A DNA stretch of 64,000 bases from Candidatus Nitrotoga sp. LAW (GCA_003402315.1 QFXI01000021.1:62001-126000), one strand, 5' to 3'. Shown: positions 43,229-52,169, counted from the stretch's first letter. Program-made: numbers and translations. Notes: a model not told the origin generated them from the letters alone.

Positions 43229-43275
43229 GGGTGTCAGTTGATCCCTGACAGACTGACACCCTTCGACTGACAACC
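43229..43275. promoter_or_regulatory. Inverted repeat / TGACA-rich operator-like region upstream of the AlpA-like gene
   Basis: GGGTGTCAGT-13 nt-ACTGACACCC perfect 10-bp inverted repeat, followed by another ACTGACAACC. Confidence 0.5.
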
Positions 43276-43343
43276 TTCCGATTTCCTATCGTTCGCCTGC
43301 CGTGTCGTTTCGCGGTTAACCAAACTTATTTGGAGGTAACACG

Positions 43344-43547
43344 ATGCAAACAAAACAAACCCCGCAACCCCCTGCCTATCTGCGCCTTGCCGATATGCGA
43401 ACTCGCTACCGTGTATCGGGCAGCACGATCTGGAACTGGTGCAAAACGAACGGCCTGCCTGCCCCGCACAAGCTGGGTGCAAATACGACCGTATGGAAAA
43501 TCGCTGACCTGCTGCAATGGGAAGCAAGCCGCACTTCTGCGAAATAG
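43344..43547 (+). CDS. AlpA-like / excisionase-type HTH protein
   Basis: AYLRLADMRTRYRVSGSTIWNWCKTNGLPAPHKLGANTTVWKIADLLQWE. Confidence 0.85.
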   Translation: MQTKQTPQPPAYLRLADMRTRYRVSGSTIWNWCKTNGLPAPHKLGANTTVWKIADLLQWEASRTSAK

Positions 43548-43560
43548 GGGGGCGGCGATC

Positions 43561-43911
43561 ATGGACAAAATCAACAATGAAAAAGCCGCCGGGGGCGTGG
43601 AAACCATAGCGGCGGCTAGTGATGACAAGCAGGGCAATTCTAACACCCGCCAAACTCTCCGGAAAGCACCACAGGATGATTCTTCGTACTCGCAGAGGTT
43701 GCGCCTGCTTGAACGTCTGAAAGTCGCGCCTGTGGACACTATAACCGCACGCCGTGAGTTGGATATGATGCACCCGGCGGCACGTATTCAAGAGTTGAAG
43801 CAGCGCGGCAATCTGATTGATACCGTTCGCGTAGGACGCACAACCGATTGCGGCAAGGTTCACCGTGTTGCGCTATATGTCCTGTTGCCGGGGGAGGGTT
43901 GCGATGACTAA
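43561..43911 (+). CDS. Helix-turn-helix-domain protein of mobile elements
   Basis: LERLKVAPVDTITARRELDMMHPAARIQELKQRGNLIDTVRVGRTTDCGKVHRVALYVL; ATG at 43561 chosen over the longer ORF. Confidence 0.75.
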   Translation: MDKINNEKAAGGVETIAAASDDKQGNSNTRQTLRKAPQDDSSYSQRLRLLERLKVAPVDTITARRELDMMHPAARIQELKQRGNLIDTVRVGRTTDCGKVHRVALYVLLPGEGCDD

Positions 43912-44683
43912 CATAGTTAAGACTAAATTTGGCGACACTGAATTTGGCGACATTGCCGTGACCTTTACCGAAGACGCATGGTTCTATGCGACCGAGGTTG
44001 CTGATAGACATAAAAGGCGCGTAGCCGATTGGCTGGAAAACAGCGAAACGCAGGATTATCTCGCTGCGCTTGCCGAAATTCTAAAGGTGCCAAAAGTGGC
44101 ACTTTTAAAAACGCGGCGCGGAAGGTATGGCGGAACATGGATGCATCCCCGGTTGGCGGTTGCGTTTGCCCGATGGCTGGATGTCCGGTTCGGCGTTTGG
44201 TGTGACGACCAGATTTTCCAGATTTTGTCAGGCCAGCATGTTCACTATGACTGGAAGAAGTCTCGCCATGAAACCAGCGCCAGCTTCAAGGTGTTGGGGC
44301 AAGTATTGCAATTGACGCTCCAGCGGTTGGGCAAGACCTGCGCCCCACACCATTTCAGCAACGAAGCGCGGATGATCAATTGGGTGTTGATGGGCAAGTT
44401 TGGGAAGATTGACCGGGACGGGCTCAGCTCCGGTGATCTGGATTTACTCGCCAAGCTGGAGAACATGGACACTGTGTTGATTGGCTGTGGTGCAAGCTAT
44501 GACGACCGGAAGAAAGAGCTTGAGAAATTCGCCAGCGAGCAGCGCAATAGAGCAACCACAAGCGGCCTGCAATCGGTTGCCTTGCCTTTGCGTAAGGTTG
44601 CACCTTGCTGTGCCCTCGGCAAGCAAGCCATCGAGCCTGCATCGATTCCTGATGCAACTGACGGACAGTTAAGCAATGGCTAA
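43904..44683 (+). CDS. KilA-N domain protein
   Basis: RVADWLENSETQDYLAALAEIL...RRGRYGGTWMHPRLAVAFARWLDVRFGVWCDDQI. Confidence 0.85.
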   Translation: MTNIVKTKFGDTEFGDIAVTFTEDAWFYATEVADRHKRRVADWLENSETQDYLAALAEILKVPKVALLKTRRGRYGGTWMHPRLAVAFARWLDVRFGVWCDDQIFQILSGQHVHYDWKKSRHETSASFKVLGQVLQLTLQRLGKTCAPHHFSNEARMINWVLMGKFGKIDRDGLSSGDLDLLAKLENMDTVLIGCGASYDDRKKELEKFASEQRNRATTSGLQSVALPLRKVAPCCALGKQAIEPASIPDATDGQLSNG

Positions 44684-45149
44684 AAGCCGATACAAAAACG
44701 CGAAAGATAAACGCGATGGTGAAAGCCATATTGGTGTTCCTCATTGCGTGTTGAATGGTGCGGCGTACCTTGGCTTGAATGCTTATGCGCGCATGTTGCT
44801 GTGGGACCTCGCCGCTCAGTATCGCGGTGACAACAACGGCGATATGTGCGCGGCATGGAAGCTGATGCAGCCACGCGGCTGGAAGTCAGAAGAAACACTC
44901 GGCAAGGCCAAGCGACATTTATTGGAAGTTGGCCTGATCGTGGAAACACGGAAAGGCGCGCGACCAAACAAATGCAGCCTGTTTGCTTTGACGTGGTATG
45001 CGCTAGATGATTGCAAAGGAAAGCTGGATATTTCACCGCAATCTTTTCCGCGCGGTGCATACAAGCTGAAAGACCGCCCGCCCGTGATGGTTTCAAGTGG
45101 CAAAAAAATTACATCGCTTAATACGGCAGGCGTAGTAGAGCATGCATGA
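44676..45149 (+). CDS. Winged-helix/HTH protein, possibly replication-related
   Basis: IGVPHCVLNGAAYLGLNAYARMLLWDLAAQYRGDNNGDMCAAWKLMQPRGWKSEETLGKAKRHLLEVGLIVETRKG. Confidence 0.65.
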   Translation: MAKSRYKNAKDKRDGESHIGVPHCVLNGAAYLGLNAYARMLLWDLAAQYRGDNNGDMCAAWKLMQPRGWKSEETLGKAKRHLLEVGLIVETRKGARPNKCSLFALTWYALDDCKGKLDISPQSFPRGAYKLKDRPPVMVSSGKKITSLNTAGVVEHA

Positions 45150-45254
45150 TAGCTACGGCAGCCGTAGTAAGGAAACCAGAAAAGCATCTTCACTGCTACG
45201 GCAGGCGAAGCTATGCGGACAGTTTTTCAAGTCTCTCTACTACGTCTGGCGTAG
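45121..45254. repeat. Four-copy array of 15-bp hyphenated palindromes (iteron/operator-like)
   Basis: ATACGGCAGGCGTAG (45121), CTACGGCAGCCGTAG (45153), CTACGGCAGGCGAAG (45196), CTACGTCTGGCGTAG (45240). Confidence 0.75.
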
Positions 45255-45336
45255 TGCTCTATAGAATTACCATCTATCCCTTCATTCTTATTGAATATGG
45301 GGTTAGCAGTGACGAACCAAGTTGAAAGATTGAAAT

Positions 45337-45936
45337 ATGACAATTAAAACCAAGGTAAAAGCTAGTGATCCTGTAAAGACCGACAAAGCGAAAACCAAAA
45401 AAATAGCAAAGGTGGCATTGATGCCTTGCACGAACGCGGCGGCGGTTGTTGCCGAATATGCAAAAGTATTTGGTGAGCAGAATGTGCAAGCACTGATGGA
45501 AGAGCTACGCCCGCATATGGACAGTGTTAATAATGGCGATTTACAGCACTGTGAGGCCATGCTGGTAGGGCAGGCACATGCCCTTCAATCCATCTTCATG
45601 AATCTTTCACGGCGGGCGGTTAATCAGGAATATTTGAAGCAGTACGAAATGTATTTACGCCTGGCACTAAAAGCACAGAACCAAAGCCGCATGACGTTGG
45701 AGACACTGGCCAAGATCAAGAACCCGCCCGTGGTATTTGCCAAACAAGCCAACATCAACCAAGGCAGCGGTAACCAACAAGTGAACAACGGCACACCCGC
45801 TCCCGCTTCGCACGCGGCGAAAAATATAAATCAGCAAAACGAACTATTAGAGGTGCAACATGGCAGCGAGACAATGGACACCCGAGCAGCGGGCACAGCA
45901 ATCGGAAAAGATAAGGCAATGGCAACCTTGGACTAA
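45337..45936 (+). CDS. Hypothetical mobile-element protein
   Basis: 199-aa ORF overlapping the next island ORF. Confidence 0.65.
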   Translation: MTIKTKVKASDPVKTDKAKTKKIAKVALMPCTNAAAVVAEYAKVFGEQNVQALMEELRPHMDSVNNGDLQHCEAMLVGQAHALQSIFMNLSRRAVNQEYLKQYEMYLRLALKAQNQSRMTLETLAKIKNPPVVFAKQANINQGSGNQQVNNGTPAPASHAAKNINQQNELLEVQHGSETMDTRAAGTAIGKDKAMATLD

Positions 45937-46069
45937 CTCAACAGGCGCAAGGACTGCGAAAGGTAAGGCGGTATCGTCACGCAACGCATACAAGGGCGGG
46001 CATAGAGAAATACTGCGGGGAATGGCTGCGTTATTGCATGAGCAGCGCGATGCACTGAAACGAGTTTAG
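45860..46069 (+). CDS. Small mobile-element protein with STG...GKA..SRNAYKGG motif
   Basis: QWTPEQRAQQSEKIRQWQPWTNSTGARTAKGKAVSSRNAYKGG. Confidence 0.65.
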   Translation: MAARQWTPEQRAQQSEKIRQWQPWTNSTGARTAKGKAVSSRNAYKGGHREILRGMAALLHEQRDALKRV

Positions 46070-46240
46070 ATGACACTGAAAAGATAGCCGCTATGGAGGA
46101 ACTAGCGGCTATCTATGGCATAGATTTTTGAATACCGTGATAAGAGGATTTACTACGGTGGAACCAACGGTATAGGAACTTACCAAACCACTTGTTGGTT
46201 TAAGAGGAAGGGTTGATTTATTTTAAAAGGATAGGCTCTC

Positions 46241-46705
46241 ATGAAATTTTATCTAGCTTTATTTTTACTAATCCTCAGTACCGGGTGCTCAACTTCACTA
46301 AAACAGCAGGCAAGATTAGAACAACGAAGGCTTGACATAAAACAACACGAGGACCAGGAGCAAGAACGAAAGCGGGCTCAAGCAGAGCTATGTACATCTT
46401 ACGGCTTTGAGTCTAATACCACCTCATTCGCCCAATGCATAACGCAAATCGATCAAGCTAAACACAATGTTATTGCTGAGTATAACGACAGATATCTAAG
46501 TAGGTCAGCAACATTTGATGGGTATACCATTCCGACTCAGGCCGACAATGCTGGAGAAGCCTTCGGAAGAGCTAACACGGAAACCTTCGGAGGGGCTGGT
46601 ACCTACTATAACAATCGTATAAACGTTTTGCCGCCGCCATTAAAACACAATATCAAATGCACGAAGAATCCAGTGAATTTCATTGTAAGCTGTCAGGAGC
46701 TATAG
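46241..46705 (+). CDS. Hypothetical lipoprotein
   Basis: Lipobox LLILSTGCST; no other motif. Confidence 0.6.
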   Translation: MKFYLALFLLILSTGCSTSLKQQARLEQRRLDIKQHEDQEQERKRAQAELCTSYGFESNTTSFAQCITQIDQAKHNVIAEYNDRYLSRSATFDGYTIPTQADNAGEAFGRANTETFGGAGTYYNNRINVLPPPLKHNIKCTKNPVNFIVSCQEL

Positions 46706-46857
46706 GCCCGAGTGTAGCTGGTAGCTTATTGCGAAAGTATGTACGGTATTCTTATTACTGCAAGCCATAGGCTCATGAACATCTCATTCTTACACGCAAC
46801 CACAATCCAGTAATTCTAAGTAAAAATATTCCTAGCATTTTGATGTTTACAAGATAT

Positions 46858-47030
46858 TCAATGGACCGGCAAGCGGGCGCAGCAATCGGTAAAGATAAGG
46901 CAATGGCACACAGACCGCAAAGGGAAATGCGGGTAGCATCACGCAACGCATACAAGGGCGGGGAGAGGGCAGTCCTGCGGATAATGGCCGCATTGCTGCA
47001 TGAGCAGCGGGATGGGTTGAAGCGGGTGTA
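46858..47030 (+). pseudogene. Degenerate duplicate of the 45880-46068 gene segment
   Basis: GCGGGCGCAGCAATCGGTAAAGATAAGGCAATGGCA and TCACGCAACGCATACAAGGGCGGG...TGCATGAGCAGCG closely match 45890-46055, with an internal deletion. Confidence 0.75.
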
Positions 47031-47469
47031 TTCCATGTATTGTAGAGTGGAATATGAGGGGGCGGGTAAAATCTCTACGACATTGCGAGAACCTAGACCG
47101 CTTGCCTTCCCACGCAGAGAATTTTTTCCTCTATACAAATAAATCAACAAATAAGTTTAACAGACGGGCAAGAATAGGGGGATGCTCAGACTCGATTGGT
47201 GGTTTTGTTCCCCGTATTATGTGTCAGCACTAGCCTAGCGCAGCCTTCTAACAAGCCTCTGTGCGCCCAACAATCATTCCCATTCTTTTATTGTATTGTA
47301 AAGTGCGATTTGAAATTTTTTCATAAGTGAAAAAATTCTGTGCATGGGAACCTAAGTGGTTTAGAGACTTGAAAGCATAAAGATTAAATGCCTCTTAGGG
47401 GTATTGGGGCGAAGGACAACCCACTCGAGACGGGATTGGCTGTGATCTAAGGTGACTTAGATTGGCTGA

Positions 47470-47979
47470 TTAATCTTTGTTATCATTTTTCAATGGTGTT
47501 TTTAGCCATTTACATGCAAGCCATTCAAATTCTTGATACAAGGACTTGATATTTAGTTGTGTTCGTATTTCTATAATAAAGCTATGTAGGGCATTCCAAT
47601 CCTTTATAAGGATAGAATAACGCATTCTTTTGTAAATTTCTTCGTCAAAGGCTGTTTCACGAATGCCACTCGCAATAAATTCGTAGTTATTTAAGGTTGT
47701 CTGAATTGCTTTATATTCAGGTTGGGTTACGTCCGCTAAATATCTGGATAAATTCTTTTCACCATTTCTATGTAATCCAATTACGATTGCCCTTGCATCG
47801 GTAAGCTCGTGATCTTGCTTTTGATGCAAGACAAGATCTATCGTTGCCCTCACCCTGGCTTGCCTTCCGTTCGCATAAATGACGTATATTGCGCCAATAG
47901 CAGACACAAAAAAGGCTCCTGTTTGTAACCAGAAGCCCGTAGTTTCACCCAAGATGGACATAAGATTTAATCGTCCCAA
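47470..47979 (-). CDS. Membrane-anchored protein, DUF4760-like
   Basis: N-terminal TM (FWLQTGAFFVSAIGAIYVIYANGRQARVRATIDLVLHQ), helical C-terminus. Confidence 0.6.
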   Translation of the reverse strand: MGRLNLMSILGETTGFWLQTGAFFVSAIGAIYVIYANGRQARVRATIDLVLHQKQDHELTDARAIVIGLHRNGEKNLSRYLADVTQPEYKAIQTTLNNYEFIASGIRETAFDEEIYKRMRYSILIKDWNALHSFIIEIRTQLNIKSLYQEFEWLACKWLKTPLKNDNKD

Positions 47980-48151
47980 GTATCAGAAAAATAATGATTC
48001 ATAATATAACCTCCAAAGATAGAAAAGCAGTTCATTATTAATCAAACAGTCAATTGCGTCAACATATTAATAGCTCGGGTTATGCCTAAGACTCAACTAC
48101 TTGGCCCCCTTAGATTTCATATAGAGGCCGATAAGCTGGCATGCCGGAATG

Positions 48152-48376
48152 TTAGTTATACCCTTTTAGACGCATACACTGCATTATTAGCGGCAATGTC
48201 TGAAACCCAAATGTATCTCTTCCTCCTGTCGCCAATTCTGCTTCGTAGGCGCACCGCTGGCCGTCTAAATCTTTTTGTTTCTCATATGCGGTCAACTGGC
48301 GGGGCGGTGGCGGCGGATCGCTCCACCCGGCGCACCCGGCCAATAAATAAACAGTAATTAATGCCATGAGTTTCAT
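48152..48376 (-). CDS. Small hypothetical lipoprotein
   Basis: MKLMALITVYLLAGCAGWSDPPPPPRQLTAYEKQK lipobox. Confidence 0.6.
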   Translation of the reverse strand: MKLMALITVYLLAGCAGWSDPPPPPRQLTAYEKQKDLDGQRCAYEAELATGGRDTFGFQTLPLIMQCMRLKGYN

Positions 48377-48401
48377 GGTTTATCCTTGATTCTGCGATAT
48401 G

Positions 48402-48866
48402 TTAAAGCTCTGATTCAATTTCGAATCTATGCCACGCTTCATTTAATTTACGCTCTCCGTTCTTCTGCCTTGTTTTATAATCTGTTTCAAGTTCATCTAT
48501 ATCTGGTTTGACGCTGTCCATAGCTGATAGCCATAGAACATAATATTCTTTGAGTAACTTGGATGCCTCTGGCTTAGCAACGAATTGTACGTTTGCTTTT
48601 TGGAAAAGAGTTTTTACAGCTGATTTTCCTTCTTTTACACATGCGCCGATTGTTGAATATGGTTCGTTTAATGTTCCCAGCCTCACCTTGGCAATAGCTA
48701 ACCTAGTCTCTAATTGACAAGTTAATAAGCGAAAATGAGTCCCGCCTTGAAATTGTTCCAATGGAGGCCTGTTGTCTTCTTCTGCATATACAACTGAGGC
48801 AGTTATGCAGCCGACAAAAACAACGCTTGCTAGCATTGCTATCGAAATTATTTTTTTCATAATCAC
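48402..48866 (-). CDS. Hypothetical secreted protein
   Basis: N-terminal signal MKKIISIAMLASVVFVGCITASVVYA. Confidence 0.6.
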   Translation of the reverse strand: MIMKKIISIAMLASVVFVGCITASVVYAEEDNRPPLEQFQGGTHFRLLTCQLETRLAIAKVRLGTLNEPYSTIGACVKEGKSAVKTLFQKANVQFVAKPEASKLLKEYYVLWLSAMDSVKPDIDELETDYKTRQKNGERKLNEAWHRFEIESEL

Positions 48867-49236
48867 CTTTCGTTATTTAAATTTTGTCTCATAGTGTCCT
48901 AATATGAATTAAGGCACAGATTCTCCCAGTAGACTAATTTATCAAGCAACTGATAGGTATTCTTTCCATCGTGTTCTTCACGTGCATGCATCTGCGCGAT
49001 CACAATAAAAAACCGTCGGGCTATTACTAGCGGCGATGGCTTGCTCGTGCGTTGCGTCAATTAGCGTTCGGGCGACAATTTATAGAGACCGTGGAAAGAA
49101 CCTTCAGCGCACACGAAGCGAATCACATTCTCCGGGCGGCCTTGCTTATCGGCCTGTGCAAGGGCTTCTGGCGATAGCACGGCACGAAGTAACAGGCGGG
49201 CGGCTTGCGAATGGCTCCTTATCTTGTAACGCGCGC

Positions 49237-51387
49237 TTATTCGCACCCTTTGAAATTTTTCTGCTGACAGTCATTTGCCATCTGCTGTGCTTGGGCGATT
49301 TGCTGGGAGGTGATCAAGGTTTCAACGATGTCGCGAAGTTTTACAGCCTCTATATCGCCAGATGCAGCGCCAAGATTGAGCCACATATGGGCGCGAACGT
49401 AGTCCTGCATAATGCCTTTTCCTTCAAAATACATTGCGCCGAGAAGTGATAATGCCTGTGCATCGCCCTGTATCGCTGCCAGACGAAACCACTTCACAGC
49501 TTCTGCGTAGTTCTGCACAACCCCTTGACCGTGACGATACATATAGCCGAGACTGAATTGCGCACTTACAAATCCCTGCGCTGCTGAAAGCCGATACAAC
49601 TTCAATGCTTCTGTGTAGTCCTGTGTAACGCCTTGACCGTAGTCATACATCACACCGAGATTGAATTGCGCGATGTCCACTCCCTGCAATGCTGAGAGTC
49701 GATACCACTTCAATGCTTCTGCGTAGTCTTGGGCAACGCCTTTTCCGTTTTTATGCATTGAGCCAAGATTGTTTTGCGCCGTTGCATGTCCCTGCGCTGC
49801 CGCTAGCGCATACCACTTCAACGCTTCTACATAATCCTGCGTAACACCTTGACCGTAGTAATATTTATTGCCAAGATTGTATTGCGCCTCCGCACCGTCC
49901 TGCGCTGCTGTGGGTTGGTCCTTTTTAACTCCGCTTTCAAAGTCATTCGTCTTATGAGCAGCGATAGCATTTTCAACCTGATTTTTCTTTGCACCCTGCT
50001 CTTGTCCGTTGAATCTATCGTCCTTGAATTCGCCTACGTACTTAGTTCCATCGGGTAGCGTAAGGGTACCTTGGCCATTGAACTTGTCGTTCTTGAACTC
50101 ACCGACATATTTAGTGCCAGAGCTGTATGTATACTCTCCAATACAATTCGTCCAAGTTGCAGTTTCGTATGACCCAGGACAGGACGGTAGTCGGTCATAC
50201 TGCAAGATTGGACTAAATTTGAGATGCAAATCACGAAATATTTCGAATAGCGTTATATCCGGCGGCACGGGTAATGGCTCCGCTTTTTTGATAGCGCGTT
50301 CCACCGCACTGTCATATGCCGCGCTTCCGCTCGGCTTAATCAATTTTGCATTTAACACCATGCCGCCAGGCAGCAGTGTCACTTCAAACTCCGCAATCAC
50401 ATTAGACGATATATCTGGCAGCAACACGATATTGCGGCGTATCTTGGCAATGATCTTGGCCTTATATTCGGCCACCGCCTTGCCTATAGCCGCTGATTGT
50501 TCGGCAGGCGCGCGCGCTTGCTCGGCCTGCGCCCTCTGTTTCGCCCGCTCTTTCTCCTCGGCCTGATCTTTCTTCTCTGCTAGAGCTTTCAGTTTTGCCT
50601 GCGTCTTTCGTTCCGCCTCAGCTTTTTGTTCCGCCTCAGCTTTTTGTTCCGCCTCAGCTCTTTGTTCCGCCTCAGCTCTTCGTTCCGCCTGTACCTTTTG
50701 TTTCGCCAAGGCTTTCTGCTCGGCCTGAGCTTTATATTCAGCCTCAGCTCTTTGTTCCGCATTGATACTGCGTATGGCCAATTCAGTCACCCACTCAACG
50801 GGAACTGCAAAATTGAGGTTTTGCCCTTCAGTTATAAAAAAAGTAGTCAGTCCCACTAACGTGCCGTTCTCATCAAATAGTCCGCCTCCGCTGGAGCCAG
50901 GAGAGATTGCTGCGGTTATCTGGATATAGTGGCCGCCTTCAACCTCGCGCAGGCTGGAGACGATGCCGTCCGAGAGCGTAAGTTCGAGGCCTTTAGGGGC
51001 ACCGATTGCAAAGACCTTCGCACCCACCTTGAGCATTTTAGTGCTGCCGACCATGACTGCCGGAGCGTTAAGGCCCACGATGCTAAGTGAACATATATCC
51101 CGATCCAAGTCAGAGAATTGCAGGGCAGCAGGAAATTTATTTTTGCTGCTGCGTACCTTGAGCTGGCTGGCATCTTTGATGACGTGGCAGTTAGTTACTA
51201 CATTTCCGTCTGAAAGTACGACGCCACTACCAAGTCCAGCAATTCCTCCTTTGTTGTCGATGTTTTCTACAACGACTGTACTTCTTGCTGCCTGTTCGTA
51301 AATTTCGCTAGCAGTCTTGGCGTGTACGGTGAAAACCACAAAGAGGAGAACAATAGTAAACACGGCATGTCGAAACGAGAGGTGCAT
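49237..51387 (-). CDS. Secreted chimeric protein: trypsin-like protease, AEAEQK coiled region, TonB C-terminal-like domain, MORN repeats, Sel1 repeats
   Basis: Signal peptide MHLSFRHAVFTIVLLFVVFTVHA; TNCHVI / DLDRDICSL / SPGSSGGGLFDENG triad; NVIAEFEVTLLPGGMVLNAKLIKPSGSAAYDSAVERAIKKAEPLPVP; GTKYVGEFKNDKFNGQGTLTLPDG; repeated AQxNLGxMYxxGxGVxQDYxEALKWYRLAAxQG. Confidence 0.9.
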   Translation of the reverse strand: MHLSFRHAVFTIVLLFVVFTVHAKTASEIYEQAARSTVVVENIDNKGGIAGLGSGVVLSDGNVVTNCHVIKDASQLKVRSSKNKFPAALQFSDLDRDICSLSIVGLNAPAVMVGSTKMLKVGAKVFAIGAPKGLELTLSDGIVSSLREVEGGHYIQITAAISPGSSGGGLFDENGTLVGLTTFFITEGQNLNFAVPVEWVTELAIRSINAEQRAEAEYKAQAEQKALAKQKVQAERRAEAEQRAEAEQKAEAEQKAEAERKTQAKLKALAEKKDQAEEKERAKQRAQAEQARAPAEQSAAIGKAVAEYKAKIIAKIRRNIVLLPDISSNVIAEFEVTLLPGGMVLNAKLIKPSGSAAYDSAVERAIKKAEPLPVPPDITLFEIFRDLHLKFSPILQYDRLPSCPGSYETATWTNCIGEYTYSSGTKYVGEFKNDKFNGQGTLTLPDGTKYVGEFKDDRFNGQEQGAKKNQVENAIAAHKTNDFESGVKKDQPTAAQDGAEAQYNLGNKYYYGQGVTQDYVEALKWYALAAAQGHATAQNNLGSMHKNGKGVAQDYAEALKWYRLSALQGVDIAQFNLGVMYDYGQGVTQDYTEALKLYRLSAAQGFVSAQFSLGYMYRHGQGVVQNYAEAVKWFRLAAIQGDAQALSLLGAMYFEGKGIMQDYVRAHMWLNLGAASGDIEAVKLRDIVETLITSQQIAQAQQMANDCQQKNFKGCE
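50611..50692. repeat. 18-bp tandem repeat inside the chimera coding sequence
   Basis: TTCCGCCTCAGCTTTTTG repeated about 4.5 times, encoding (A-E-Q-K/R-A-E). Confidence 0.85.
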
Positions 51388-51915
51388 TCGTTGATTCTCC
51401 CGTAGCATGGGTTCGATTATTTGGAGTAGAGGACAGGGAGCGATACTATCCCACAAGCTTCATTTCTGTTAGGTAGTCTTGCGTATAACTGCGGCACGCA
51501 TTTCTTTTACTTTAGGAATATTTGTTAATGTTCCTGATGAACTGCACTGCATCTGACCAGCCAATCCGCGAGAATTAGGTGGGCTCCGTTACCGAAGAGT
51601 AAGAATGGGTCTATTGTTGAAAGACACACAACCTGCGAGAAGTCTGAGCTATGGCAGGGGTCTTGTATAAGGGATAAGGGGCGAAATCTCTGCATCTTGC
51701 TATTGGTAAACCGTAAAGTTACAGCTAAATAACTTACGAACGCGAGAGCGCGCGAGAGAATTGACTTTTGTGAGCAAGCCAATCTACTTCAAGCAATGAA
51801 TTGCAATACTTGGTGAGCAACCGGGCCAGTAGAGTAGTCGAGAACTGTAGTTCGATTGAGTTGCAAATAAGCCATAAAAGCAGGTTGGCGCAACTTGAGC
51901 AGCAGGCAAACTCAA

Positions 51916-51935
51916 GGGGCAACTTTGGGGGCAAC
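51916..51935. promoter_or_regulatory. Candidate arm-type sites (GGGGCAAC), right end of island 1
   Basis: AAGGGGCAACTTTGGGGGCAACAGG, same core as the sites next to int. Confidence 0.55.
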
Positions 51936-51997
51936 AGGTCAAGCACGAACTGCATGCATCAAGCATTCATGCTGGTTGAAGCTGTGTATTCGGTAGA

Positions 51998-52074
51998 CGC
52001 CGCCCCACCAATTGAGTGTTTAAAGAAGTCCAGTAACATCCTTAAACCCGCCTAAGTGCGGGTTTTTTCTTGCC
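51998..52074. repeat. Internal attachment-site repeat (ssrA 3'-end and terminator copy)
   Basis: CGCCGCCCCACCAATTGAGTGTTTAAAGAAGTCCAGTAACATCCTTAAACCCGCCTAAGTGCGGGTTTTTTCTTGCC; imperfect copy of 40627-40714. Confidence 0.8.
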
Positions 52075-52089
52075 TTTATCGTCCCAATT

Positions 52090-52147
52090 GGGGTAACACT
52101 GTCCTATAGCATCCAGCTTTAGACAGGGGTAACTCTTAGGGGTAACC
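52090..52147. promoter_or_regulatory. Candidate arm-type sites (GGGGTAAC), left end of island 2
   Basis: GGGGTAAC at 52090, 52126 and 52139; no integrase ORF follows. Confidence 0.5.
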
Positions 52148-52169
52148 CCATAACTCAGATTAGTCTCCC

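Noticed and set aside
43234-43863. Minus-strand ORFs across the AlpA/HTH genes
   Set aside because: Antisense to a tightly packed plus-strand operon; no recognisable domain.
49520-49870. Regularly spaced repeats of about 108 bp that could look like a CRISPR or satellite array
   Set aside because: They are in-frame Sel1 repeats of the 49237-51387 gene with no spacer/repeat structure.
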